From NCBI GenBank assembly GCA_046313675.1, contig JBKBXU010000156.1:1-10243 (forward strand): a DNA stretch of 10,243 nt, in the 5' to 3' direction. The notes below the pieces were generated by a model. That model was not told where the DNA came from. It made no database searches and worked only from the letters and a program-made list of their open reading frames with translations. This DNA comes from JBKBXU01 sp046313675 (lineage in GTDB: Bacteria > Bacteroidota > Bacteroidia > Cytophagales > Cytophagaceae). The position numbers were made by a program, and so were the translations under genes. Positions 1-5,239 of the stretch are shown one piece after another (positions within the stretch are counted from its first letter, which is position 1; each line of letters starts with the position of its first letter).

Positions 1-2
1 AA

Positions 3-80
3 GCAATAAGTGGATCCCTGTATAATCTTCCGGATAATATACCAAAACCATTCTTTCCGGATTTTTATGAAATATTTTAG
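3..80 (+). CDS. Possible C-terminal end of a plus-strand protein cut by the window edge
   Basis: One plus-strand frame is open from the left edge to a TAG at 78-80. It reads as 25 residues ending in PKPFFPDFYEIF, a composition that looks like a real protein tail rich in aromatic residues and proline. The other two forward frames hit stops within about 30 bases. No family can be named from so little. A run of 25 open codons can also occur by chance, so this is a tentative call. If real, the gene converges on the minus-strand repair gene that ends at 161. Confidence 0.35.
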   Translation, partial: AISGSLYNLPDNIPKPFFPDFYEIF

Positions 81-160
81 CTTATGAAAAAGCTGATCGT
101 AAAAGAAAAATCAATAACCTTACCAATCCTCGTTTACAAAACAAGGGTTATATAAGTGCT

Positions 161-904
161 TTAGTCAATTGTCATTTTCTTTGTCGCTTTCTTTATAATC
201 CAAAGTGTGTTTATATTATCCGATTTTTCCCACTCTTTTATAAGCGCAACTGTGGGAGCCTTATTTACCTTAAGCCAGTCTGTTAAATGATTTGCGACAG
301 ACTTTTTCACAAACATCACTTCATCTTCCTTCAACAGTTCTAGTATTTTAAATACTGGCTCTGGATTATTAATAAATGTATCCAGCTTTGTGGCCCATGG
401 TAGTTTTGGACGCAATCCTTCACTAGCCAATCTCCTCAAATGAAAATTATCAGATTTCGCCCACGCTGTCATTCGTTTTAATGTTTTTTCCGGGTGCATT
501 CTGATAAAGGGTCTTATCGCATATTCTCCCGTGTTTCGTTTTGTAATTTCCTCTATGGCATTTAACGAAACATCATAGTTATCTACACCATACTTCTCAA
601 TATATTTCCCTATTGGCATTATCCAATAGAACTCTGAGAACATCCCCGTTTCATTTTTATTTTCGTCGCCCAATATTGCCACAAGAATTTTTGATGCTTT
701 TTTAAAATCATCCGGCAAAAATCTATTAAGCTCGTCTGCATGCAATTCAATTCTTTTAGTATAACTGAGATTGTCACACCCCCTCTTTATTGCATTCACA
801 TACTCCTGTTTAGGGAATTCCTTATAAACATCAAGTATTTTGTCCGACAATAATTCAGCTAAGTTTGCTCCAAAATATTTTGTAATGCTGTTATCTTTTT
901 CCAT
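161..904 (-). CDS. DNA alkylation repair protein (AlkC/AlkD-type HEAT-like glycosylase)
   Basis: This 247-residue protein resembles the HEAT-like-repeat DNA glycosylases of the AlkC/AlkD superfamily, which remove alkylated bases such as 3-methyladenine from DNA in the cytoplasm. The clearest signature is GEYAIRPF near residue 126, then HLRRLASEG near 155 and RPKLPWA near 165, all typical of the AlkC-like branch. E127, D152 and W170 are candidates for the acidic and aromatic active-site residues, but I cannot assign catalysis without an alignment. The C-terminal part (SVANHLTDWLK, then NTLWIIKKA) is the usual last repeat, and no Ig-like extension follows. The start is the ATG at 902-904. There is no strong Shine-Dalgarno sequence, which is normal in Bacteroidota. 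Nothing on the minus strand within 180 bp upstream suggests an operon, so it is probably transcribed alone. Confidence 0.85.
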   Translation of the reverse strand: MEKDNSITKYFGANLAELLSDKILDVYKEFPKQEYVNAIKRGCDNLSYTKRIELHADELNRFLPDDFKKASKILVAILGDENKNETGMFSEFYWIMPIGKYIEKYGVDNYDVSLNAIEEITKRNTGEYAIRPFIRMHPEKTLKRMTAWAKSDNFHLRRLASEGLRPKLPWATKLDTFINNPEPVFKILELLKEDEVMFVKKSVANHLTDWLKVNKAPTVALIKEWEKSDNINTLWIIKKATKKMTID

Positions 905-1010
905 TTGTTACTGATTTGGGTATCTAAGAACGCAAACTATGTAAAGAAAACAAAGAACTTATACATAAGAGCCACTATTAGTAAAGGAAATAGAAACCCA
1001 TACAAAAGGT

Positions 1011-1091
1011 TTATGTTTTTATTGCATTGGTGCCAACGATGTGGATATGAATGGGAGGGCGCTTTTTAACGTCAATTAAAAAATTCGTCAT
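1011..1091 (-). pseudogene. Possible remnant of the toxin gene downstream of the DUF433 antitoxin
   Basis: A 26-codon minus-strand frame starts at an ATG that overlaps the DUF433 stop as TAATG, the tight coupling expected of a second gene in a toxin-antitoxin pair. Its first residues, MTNFLIDV, resemble the start of PIN-like toxins (DUF5615) that often accompany DUF433. The rest (KRPPIHIHIVGTNAIKT) does not look like a PIN domain. I infer that a toxin gene may have been lost after about eight codons, leaving only its start. The frame is short, so coincidence is possible. Confidence 0.25.
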
Positions 1092-1237
1092 TAGGCAACA
1101 GATTTAACAGAGAAGCTATTATTCATAAGTTTGGAAGCAAATTCTAAAGAAGCTTTAATGTCCTCTTGTTCTAAGTTTGGATATTGTCGCAGGATATCTT
1201 CATGAAAATCGCCTGCCGCCAAAAATTCAAGAATTGT
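1091..1237 (-). pseudogene. 3' part of a DUF433 antitoxin gene interrupted by the IS21 element
   Basis: Read on the minus strand, this stretch encodes residues 30-77 of a DUF433 (VapB-like) antitoxin, with the motif TILEFLAAGD followed by EDILRQYPNL and a helix containing LEFASKLM, then a TAA stop at 1091-1093. The reading frame is intact, but it has no start because the insertion sequence begins at 1238. The first 92 bases of the gene lie on the far side of the element (3803-3894). Joining the two halves with one copy of the ATTGT duplication gives 234 bp, an uninterrupted 77-residue protein. DUF433 proteins are small DNA-binding antitoxin-type proteins, often next to PIN-like DUF5615 toxins. 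No intact partner is seen here. Confidence 0.85.
1233..1237. repeat. Left copy of the 5-bp target-site duplication (ATTGT)
   Basis: ATTGT lies directly outside the TGT end of the insertion sequence and is matched by ATTGT at 3803-3807 beyond the other end. Five bases is within the usual range for IS21-family insertions. Taking out the element plus one copy restores the DUF433 frame, which independently supports both boundaries. Confidence 0.9.
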
Positions 1238-1310
1238 TGTAATCGGTAATTAACAATGTACAATATTCGGTAAATAAGAATACACGATAATTGGCAACAA
1301 GAATGCACAA
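1238..1310 (+). repeat. Left terminal repeats L1-L3 of the IS21 element
   Basis: Three related units start at 1243 (TCGGTAATTAACAATGTAC), 1267 (TCGGTAAATAAGAATACAC) and 1291 (TTGGCAACAAGAATGCAC), exactly 24 bp apart. They share the pattern TYGGYAA then AAT then RCAC or TAC. The same units occur in inverted orientation at the right end. In the family these are transposase-binding sites. A 24-bp step would place them about two helical turns apart, roughly on the same face of the DNA. Confidence 0.9.
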
Positions 1311-1344
1311 TTAACTCTCCTGGGGCATGCCCCAGGAGAGTTAA
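1311..1344. promoter_or_regulatory. 34-bp perfect palindrome upstream of istA
   Basis: The left arm TTAACTCTCCTGGGGCA is followed immediately by its exact reverse complement, with the centre in GCATGC. It starts directly after the left terminal repeats and ends 38 bp before the istA start codon. As RNA it could form a very stable hairpin. No T-run follows on the plus strand, so it is not a classical intrinsic terminator. It could block read-through or translation from outside promoters into the transposase, or be a dyad operator. Its role is inferred, but the symmetry is certain. Confidence 0.8.
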
Positions 1345-1382
1345 AAACCTACTTTCGCCGGAACTCTAAACCCGTCGAAAAT

Positions 1383-2951
1383 ATGAATGTGTACTTAAGC
1401 AAATTTATGATGTATTATGAAATTTACCGAATGCACCGAGAAGGGCATTCCGATTTACAGATCAGCAAATATTTAATAATTGACCGGAGAACCGTTAAGA
1501 AGTACCTCTCAATGAATGAGCAGGAATATGAAAACTTCTTGACTAATCAGGCAAGTCGAAAAATGATCCTGCAACCTTATGAAGGTTTTGTTCGGGAACG
1601 GCTTAAAACTTTCCAGGACACATCTGCAGCACAGATGCATGACTGGCTCAAGGAGAAGTATTCAGACTTTCCTGATGTAAATCAGAAGACCGTATTTAAT
1701 TTTGTGCACTGGGTACGGGACAAACACAATCTCCCAAGGACTAAACCGGAACGGCAATACCAACTTGTGGAAGAGCTTTCTTATGGAAAACAAGCTCAGG
1801 TTGACTTTGGAGAATACAACATGCGAACCTCAACCGGCTCCAGAGTTAAAGTATTCTTCTTTACCATGGTTCTATCCCGATCCCGTTATAAATATGTATG
1901 GTTTACAGACCGCTATTTTACTTCAGAACTAGCTATACAAGCTCATGAACAGGCTTTTGAATATATCCAGGGAGTACCTGATGAAGTGGTATATGACCAG
2001 GACAAAGTATTTATAGTAAGTGAGAATGGAGGAGATATTATTCTCACAGATGCTTTTCGGGCTTATACCCGTGAACAGTCGTTTGCTCTGGAGTTTTGCA
2101 GGAAAGCTGATCCGGAGAGTAAAGGAAAAATAGAGAATGTAGTAAAGTATGTTAAACAGAACTTTCTCTACAATCGCACCTTTCATGATATAGAAACGCT
2201 TAATGGTGAATGTCTGGGCTGGATGGGCCGCACAGCCAATGCCTTGCTCCATGCCTTTACTCAAAAGGTACCTTACTCGGAGTGGGTCATTGAACAGCCT
2301 TTCTTGACTTCTTATACAGCTTCTTTGCAGAAGCCAGCGCCACTACTTACTTATACCGTACGAAAGGATAACGCCATCTCCTACAAAGGCAATCATTACT
2401 CTGTTCCTTTGGGCACTTACAAAGGACGGGGTTCTCTTGTATCAATATCTGCTAGCCATGAGCATCTGCGAATCTTTGATGAAAAAGGTGAGACAGAGCT
2501 ATGCAAACATCAAATTGACAGCGGAAGAGGGCGCAAAATCCTTAATTCAGACCATAAAAGGGACAAGTCTGCTGCTATAGATGAAATGATGAATCAGCTC
2601 TGCTCATTACTACAGCATCCTGAACAAGCAAAAGAATGGTTGTCGGCCATCAAAACAGACAAACCTCGCTATATAAGAGATCAGTTATTAATACTGCGGG
2701 AAACCATTGAATCAGCAGATCCGGTACTTGTAGAAAAGACCCTGCAATACTGCATCACTAATAATATTACCAGTGCTGCGGATTTTAAATCCATTATCAT
2801 CCATTATCAACAAGAGGAACAGCAATCAGAAGAACCAGGAGGAAAAGTAGTACACCTTAACCCTTTAAAGGGGGCAACCTCTGCAGGCACCATTAAAGAA
2901 CCGGACAAGAGTTCTATTGATGATTATCAATCACTTTTAAAGAAGAAATAA
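1383..2951 (+). CDS. istA: IS21-family transposase IstA
   Basis: This 522-residue DDE transposase carries out strand cleavage and transfer for the element. An N-terminal helix-turn-helix (about residues 18-42, ending DRRTVKKYLSM) should bind the terminal repeats. The RNase H-like catalytic core follows, with D141 in QVDFGEY, D205 in VVYDQDK and E251 in ESKGKIENVVK as the likely acidic triad. A C-terminal beta domain follows (around NHYSVPLGTYKGRG, residues 335-350). The length is normal for the family. The start at 1383 is the first ATG of the frame after the palindrome; the ATGs at residues 9 and 10 (MMYYEIYRMHREG) are alternatives and match where many family members begin. istB follows after only 3 bp, so the two are co-transcribed and probably translationally coupled. 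Confidence 0.95.
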   Translation: MNVYLSKFMMYYEIYRMHREGHSDLQISKYLIIDRRTVKKYLSMNEQEYENFLTNQASRKMILQPYEGFVRERLKTFQDTSAAQMHDWLKEKYSDFPDVNQKTVFNFVHWVRDKHNLPRTKPERQYQLVEELSYGKQAQVDFGEYNMRTSTGSRVKVFFFTMVLSRSRYKYVWFTDRYFTSELAIQAHEQAFEYIQGVPDEVVYDQDKVFIVSENGGDIILTDAFRAYTREQSFALEFCRKADPESKGKIENVVKYVKQNFLYNRTFHDIETLNGECLGWMGRTANALLHAFTQKVPYSEWVIEQPFLTSYTASLQKPAPLLTYTVRKDNAISYKGNHYSVPLGTYKGRGSLVSISASHEHLRIFDEKGETELCKHQIDSGRGRKILNSDHKRDKSAAIDEMMNQLCSLLQHPEQAKEWLSAIKTDKPRYIRDQLLILRETIESADPVLVEKTLQYCITNNITSAADFKSIIIHYQQEEQQSEEPGGKVVHLNPLKGATSAGTIKEPDKSSIDDYQSLLKKK

Positions 2952-2954
2952 ACC

Positions 2955-3710
2955 ATGGAAGAAAAGAAACAAATCGATGAATATTGCCGGCAGTTTAAAA
3001 CTGCTGGCATTAGTACCTGTTTTGATCAGGTTATTACAGAAGCAGAAGCCAATGGAAGCGGTTTTATGGAGTTTACCCTGAACCTGCTCAAAGCCGAGGC
3101 AGACCACCGCTATTATAATGATATCAAAAGAAAGCGGAAACTGGCCAGGCTACCACGAAAGAACGATCTGGGCGAATATGACCACACCTTTGAAAATGGA
3201 ATGCAGAAAACACGTTTAAATCAGCTCAGAGAGCTTAACTGGCTTGATCAGCTCTACAATATTATGCTTATGGGGCCTTCTGGTACTGGTAAGACTTATC
3301 TAGCAGCAGGGTTATGTGCAGATGCTCTGGAAAAAGGCTATAGGGCCTACTTCCGAACAATGGAGGAACTGGTAAATATGCTCAAGATGAAAGACTTTAC
3401 CAGGACAGCGATGGCTGAGTATAAGAGATTGTCGAAGGCTGATCTTATAGTTATCGATGATATTATGCTTTTTCCTGTTGAAAAAAGCCAGGCAGTAAAG
3501 CTGTTCAATTTTATTAACCAGCTTTATGAAAGCACCTCATTTATAATCACTACTAATAAGATGCCTGCAGATTGGGCTAAGGTGTTGGATGACGAGGTTC
3601 TGGCAACTGCTTTATTAGATCGATTTTTATATCGTTGTGAAATAATAAATCTATCGGGAAAAAGCTACAGAATGAAAAATAGAAAGTCTTTTCTTGAAGA
3701 TGAAGGTTAA
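2955..3710 (+). CDS. istB: IS21-family helper ATPase IstB
   Basis: This 251-residue AAA+ ATPase is the partner of IstA; family members are DnaC-like and prepare target DNA for insertion. Walker A is GPSGTGKT (residues 107-114), Walker B is LIVIDDI (164-170), the sensor-1 strand is FIITTNK (196-202), and a likely arginine-finger region is LLDRFLYR (220-227). The N-terminal 90 residues form the helical region usual in IstB. It starts 3 bp after the istA stop. The stop codon lies about 20 bp before the right terminal repeats. All key residues are present and there is no frameshift. Confidence 0.95.
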   Translation: MEEKKQIDEYCRQFKTAGISTCFDQVITEAEANGSGFMEFTLNLLKAEADHRYYNDIKRKRKLARLPRKNDLGEYDHTFENGMQKTRLNQLRELNWLDQLYNIMLMGPSGTGKTYLAAGLCADALEKGYRAYFRTMEELVNMLKMKDFTRTAMAEYKRLSKADLIVIDDIMLFPVEKSQAVKLFNFINQLYESTSFIITTNKMPADWAKVLDDEVLATALLDRFLYRCEIINLSGKSYRMKNRKSFLEDEG

Positions 3711-3729
3711 GAAATATACCTTTACCTAA

Positions 3730-3802
3730 CTGTGCATCCCTGTTGCCAAAAGTTGTGCATTCCTAATTGCCAAAAACTGTGCATTGTTATTTACCGACTA
3801 CA
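3730..3802 (-). repeat. Right terminal repeats R1-R3 of the IS21 element
   Basis: Read inward from the right end, three units begin at 3797 (TCGGTAAATAACAATGCAC), 3773 (TTGGCAATTAGGAATGCAC) and 3749 (TTGGCAACAGGGATGCAC), again exactly 24 bp apart. They are inverted relative to the left set. The outermost and innermost units pair best with the outermost and innermost left units. The tip TGTAGTCGGTAA matches the left tip TGTAATCGGTAA except for one base. Confidence 0.9.
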
Positions 3803-3807
3803 ATTGT
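3803..3807. repeat. Right copy of the 5-bp target-site duplication (ATTGT)
   Basis: ATTGT directly follows the TACA end of the insertion sequence and matches the copy at 1233-1237. It falls within codons 30-31 of the interrupted DUF433 gene. Confidence 0.9.
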
Positions 3808-3894
3808 CTGAACCGCAATTCTTTTTCCTCGGATTGTTGGTTTTCCGTTACAGATATTAGGGTCAAATGTGATTCTTGATGTTAAATTGCTCAT
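3803..3894 (-). pseudogene. 5' part of the DUF433 antitoxin gene interrupted by the IS21 element
   Basis: Starting from the ATG at 3892-3894, this encodes the first 30 residues of the interrupted antitoxin. It includes RITFDPNICNGKPTIRGKRI, the DUF433 hallmark 'G-KPTIRGTRI' region. At the insertion the frame runs on into the element for VVGK and stops at 3787-3789, so only a 35-residue peptide could be made. That lacks the C-terminal helices needed for a complete fold. The sequence joins perfectly with the 3' half at 1091-1237. A possible promoter lies directly upstream. Confidence 0.85.
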
Positions 3895-3897
3895 ATC

Positions 3898-3931
3898 CAA
3901 ATATAGAACTGTTATAATAATAAACGCAATC
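3898..3931 (-). promoter_or_regulatory. Candidate Bacteroidota promoter of the interrupted DUF433 gene
   Basis: On the minus strand TATATTTG (3898-3905) fits the Bacteroidota -7 consensus TAnnTTTG exactly. ATTG (3927-3930) lies 21 bp upstream, close to the -33 TTTG box and within the usual 19-21 bp spacing. The -7 box ends only three bases before the ATG, so transcription would start at or very near the start codon and give a leaderless message. The fit is suggestive, but such short motifs are common in AT-rich DNA. Confidence 0.3.
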
Positions 3932-4206
3932 TGTTGTTTATTAGTTTTCTCTAATCCCACATAACATATGTATCAGCATTTCTGAATTATTATAAATACT
4001 AATTATTCCTCTGTTTTTTCGTCACCCCAGAATTAAGGGGTTTTGAACAAGAACTAAGTAGTATACTAAAAATTAACGTGAGTTTATGAAAGGACGCACA
4101 TGTTAACCGTAAATCTGTGTCCCCGAGACCAAATTAAAGACAAGATAAACAGGTTGAAGTACAATGCTGAGTTCGCTCTTTATAGAGAATGTTATGGGCA
4201 GGGGCA
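3932..4206. other. Non-coding stretch with two small inverted repeats
   Basis: No convincing gene is seen between the DUF433 start and the end of the toxin gene. A hairpin with arms ACCCC and GGGGT and an 8-base loop lies at 4024-4041 and is followed by TTTT on the plus strand, as in a weak terminator. A second inverted repeat pairs TTAACGTG (4073-4080) with CACATGTTAA (4097-4106) if two bases bulge. A 60-codon plus-strand frame at 4100-4282 starts inside it but runs antisense into the toxin and resembles nothing I know. Confidence 0.4.
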
Positions 4207-4509
4207 TTATTTTTTATCAACTCTCTTTTCCGGATTTTGCCGATTATCCCAGTATGAGACAATGTCAATCTGGTTCTCCTGAATTTCATAAAAGACCAGA
4301 AAATAGTCTTTTACAATTACTCTTGTAACTTTATTTTCAGATAATCTTCCTAAAAAATTATTGTCTTTTAAAAAATCTATTAATTGTTCAGTTTCTTGCA
4401 AGAGTCTTATACTATATGTAGGAGTTCCGTTTCTTTCGAGGTAAAAATCTAGAACATCTTGGAATTCTTTTTTGGCTCTTCTAGACCAAATTATTTCTTT
4501 TTTAGCAAT
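4207..4509 (-). CDS. RelE/ParE-superfamily toxin with a non-standard ATT start
   Basis: The frame encodes a 100-residue RelE/ParE-fold toxin, the usual length. The N-terminal helix begins IIWSRRAKKEFQDVLDFYLE, the central part has NKVTRVIVKDYFLVFYEI, and the end carries IDIVSYWDNRQNP, the classic C-terminal strand of the family. Members either cut mRNA on ribosomes (RelE) or poison gyrase (ParE); which applies is not visible here. The frame is open only from 4518, after a TGA at 4519-4521, and contains no ATG, GTG or TTG before a TTG at 4399-4401, which would delete the first 36 residues. I therefore place the start at ATT 4507-4509, giving (M)AKKEIIWS and a 19-bp overlap with the upstream antitoxin. 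A -1 frameshift from the antitoxin at A_AAA_AAG, or loss of the start by mutation, are alternatives. Confidence 0.7.
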   Translation of the reverse strand: MAKKEIIWSRRAKKEFQDVLDFYLERNGTPTYSIRLLQETEQLIDFLKDNNFLGRLSENKVTRVIVKDYFLVFYEIQENQIDIVSYWDNRQNPEKRVDKK

Positions 4510-4724
4510 TCCTTTAAATCAGAAAAAACTTCTTCGTTTTTCAAAAAATCTCCATTCTTAATCTGCTGTCTGCTGATTTCAATACTCTCTTTTTGCTGAT
4601 CAGAAAGGAAATATTGTTCTACGGTTTTACTATCAAGAATGGTTTTAATCGCCTCAAGGAATTCTAAATCCTCAATTTCATTAATTCTTTCGATAAGTTT
4701 AGTTTTTAAATCTGTTGATTTCAT
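4491..4724 (-). CDS. Antitoxin of a RelE/ParE-type toxin-antitoxin pair
   Basis: This 77-residue, charged, mostly helical protein precedes and overlaps the RelE/ParE-like toxin, the standard antitoxin-first order. The N-terminal segment (LKTKLIERINEIEDLEFLEAI) resembles that of small Bacteroidota antitoxins, with an amphipathic helix-turn-helix pattern. The C-terminal half (about residues 40-77, with QQKESIEISRQQIKNGDF and DLKELLKKK) is the likely flexible toxin-binding tail. It starts at the ATG at 4722-4724, with an AGGCGGA sequence about 8 bases upstream as a possible ribosome site. The stop lies 19 bp inside the toxin frame, so the two proteins should be translationally coupled. The assignment rests mainly on the position and the general character of the protein. 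Confidence 0.75.
   Translation of the reverse strand: MKSTDLKTKLIERINEIEDLEFLEAIKTILDSKTVEQYFLSDQQKESIEISRQQIKNGDFLKNEEVFSDLKELLKKK
4497..4503 (-). promoter_or_regulatory. A_AAA_AAG heptamer at the antitoxin-toxin overlap
   Basis: In the antitoxin frame the codons read CTA AAA AAG AAA TAA, so the heptamer A_AAA_AAG sits in the exact phase of a -1 slippery site, two codons before the stop. A -1 slip leads straight into the toxin frame (GAA ATA ATT TGG) and would give an antitoxin-toxin fusion. No stable stem-loop or upstream Shine-Dalgarno-like stimulator was identified. A-rich ends are common in lysine-rich tails, so the site may be coincidental. Confidence 0.35.
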
Positions 4725-4751
4725 ATGAATGTCCGCCTATTTCTAATATAA

Positions 4752-4763
4752 CGAAACTTTTCG
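4752..4763. promoter_or_regulatory. Possible operator of the antitoxin-toxin pair
   Basis: CGAAACTTTTCG contains the inverted halves CGAAA and TTTCG separated by two bases, 28-39 bp upstream of the antitoxin start. Small palindromes in this position are typical binding sites for autoregulating antitoxins. The arms are only five bases long, so the call is weak. Confidence 0.25.
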
Positions 4764-4861
4764 CAAAATAGATGATTTTAATATTTTTTTCTACTTGGGT
4801 AAATATTAAGCATCAGGTTGATTTCTTTCTGAATGTTTTAAAAGTCAAGCCACTGATTACT

Positions 4862-5095
4862 TCATGGTAAGTATCTTGTTCTATTATTTTTCCTTCTGTA
4901 TTCTAATCTATTCGTAAGTTCATTAAAAGTTTCATCCTCCATATCATTCCAGCTACCTGCAAAAGATAAAAGCTTTCCTTTATTGTTTCCTATTTCCAGA
5001 GATTCTATGAAATGTGAAACATCATTAAGTTTATCTTCGGAAAGATTGTCTATCCTTCTTTTTAATCTTTCTTTTAATTCTTTAATGCTTATCAT
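4862..5095 (-). CDS. Orphan VapB-like antitoxin
   Basis: This is a 77-residue protein with a helical N-terminal segment (KELKERLKRRIDNLSEDKLNDVSHFIESLE). A conserved-looking motif KLLSFAGSWNDMEDETFNELTNRL follows, and the tail RRKNNRTR is basic. The 'aGsWkDMdDE.F..l...RR..R' pattern is known from antitoxins paired with PIN toxins in Bacteroidota and other bacteria. The ATG at 5093-5095 is chosen over a TTG at 5135-5137 because it follows AAAGGAGG by five bases, the strongest ribosome site in the window. The stop overlaps a new ATG (ATGA), the usual coupling to a downstream toxin, but that frame ends after two codons (ATG AAG TAA). No PIN-type gene follows. The next gene is the separate RelE/ParE pair. 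Confidence 0.7.
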   Translation of the reverse strand: MISIKELKERLKRRIDNLSEDKLNDVSHFIESLEIGNNKGKLLSFAGSWNDMEDETFNELTNRLEYRRKNNRTRYLP

Positions 5096-5198
5096 TATAA
5101 CCTCCTTTCCCTTATTATACCCCAATATAACGTTCAAGGTTCAGTTTTCCTATACTCCATGTGCCTTTAACAAATGTATATCAGCATTGCTTATACTC

Positions 5199-5233
5199 CA
5201 AAATTATAATAAGTATGCTTTGTGGCAGCCAAA
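5199..5233 (-). promoter_or_regulatory. Candidate promoter of the orphan antitoxin
   Basis: On the minus strand TAATTTTG (5199-5206) matches the Bacteroidota -7 consensus, and TTTG (5230-5233) matches the -33 box. The spacing of 23 bp is longer than the usual 19-21. It lies in the 144-bp gap between the lipoprotein and antitoxin genes and would give a leader of about 100 bases. The same gap holds two direct copies of TATACTCCA (5151-5159 and 5192-5200), 41 bp apart. Confidence 0.25.
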
Positions 5234-5239
5234 CACCAT

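Larger units (their letters stand above)
1238..3802 (+). mobile_element. Complete IS21-family insertion sequence (2565 bp)
   Basis: The element carries istA and istB in tandem on the plus strand. It starts TGTAATCGGTAA and ends in the inverted counterpart TTACCGACTACA, and is flanked by a 5-bp direct duplication (ATTGT). Each end has three related 20-21 bp repeats with starts 24 bp apart, the multiple terminal repeats typical of IS21. Both genes are full length with catalytic motifs in place, so the copy looks potentially active. It sits in opposite orientation inside a DUF433 antitoxin gene. I cannot give an ISfinder name from sequence reading alone. Confidence 0.95.

Noticed and set aside
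79..94. Small stem (AGCTT and AAGCT) after the possible left-edge gene as a terminator
   Set aside because: It has only five pairs, a six-base loop, no T-tract on either side, and overlaps the stop codon.
905..960. Promoter of the DNA repair gene (TAGTTTG near its start)
   Set aside because: The element is one base short of TAnnTTTG, and the nearest TTTG upstream is only 11 bp away instead of 19-21.
1243..1311. Regularly spaced short repeats that could be mistaken for a CRISPR array
   Set aside because: There are only three units, 24 bp from start to start with 3-4 bp between them, leaving no room for spacers. They are mirrored at the other end of the IS and fit IS21 terminal repeats.
1702..2264. 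Open frames in other phases within istA (plus 1702-1932, minus 1929-2264)
   Set aside because: They lie wholly inside a complete transposase gene with all its catalytic motifs, and their products have no recognisable features.
4100..4282. A 60-codon plus-strand frame preceded by AAAGGA
   Set aside because: Its last third runs antisense through the conserved C-terminus of the toxin, and its product matches no family I recognise. The ribosome-site match is short. Kept only as part of the non-coding stretch.
5093..5137. Longer start (TTG at 5135-5137) for the VapB-like antitoxin
   Set aside because: The extra 14 residues (MNVILGYNKGKEVI) are translated from the leader that contains the AAAGGAGG ribosome site of the ATG at 5093-5095. 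The ATG is clearly better.
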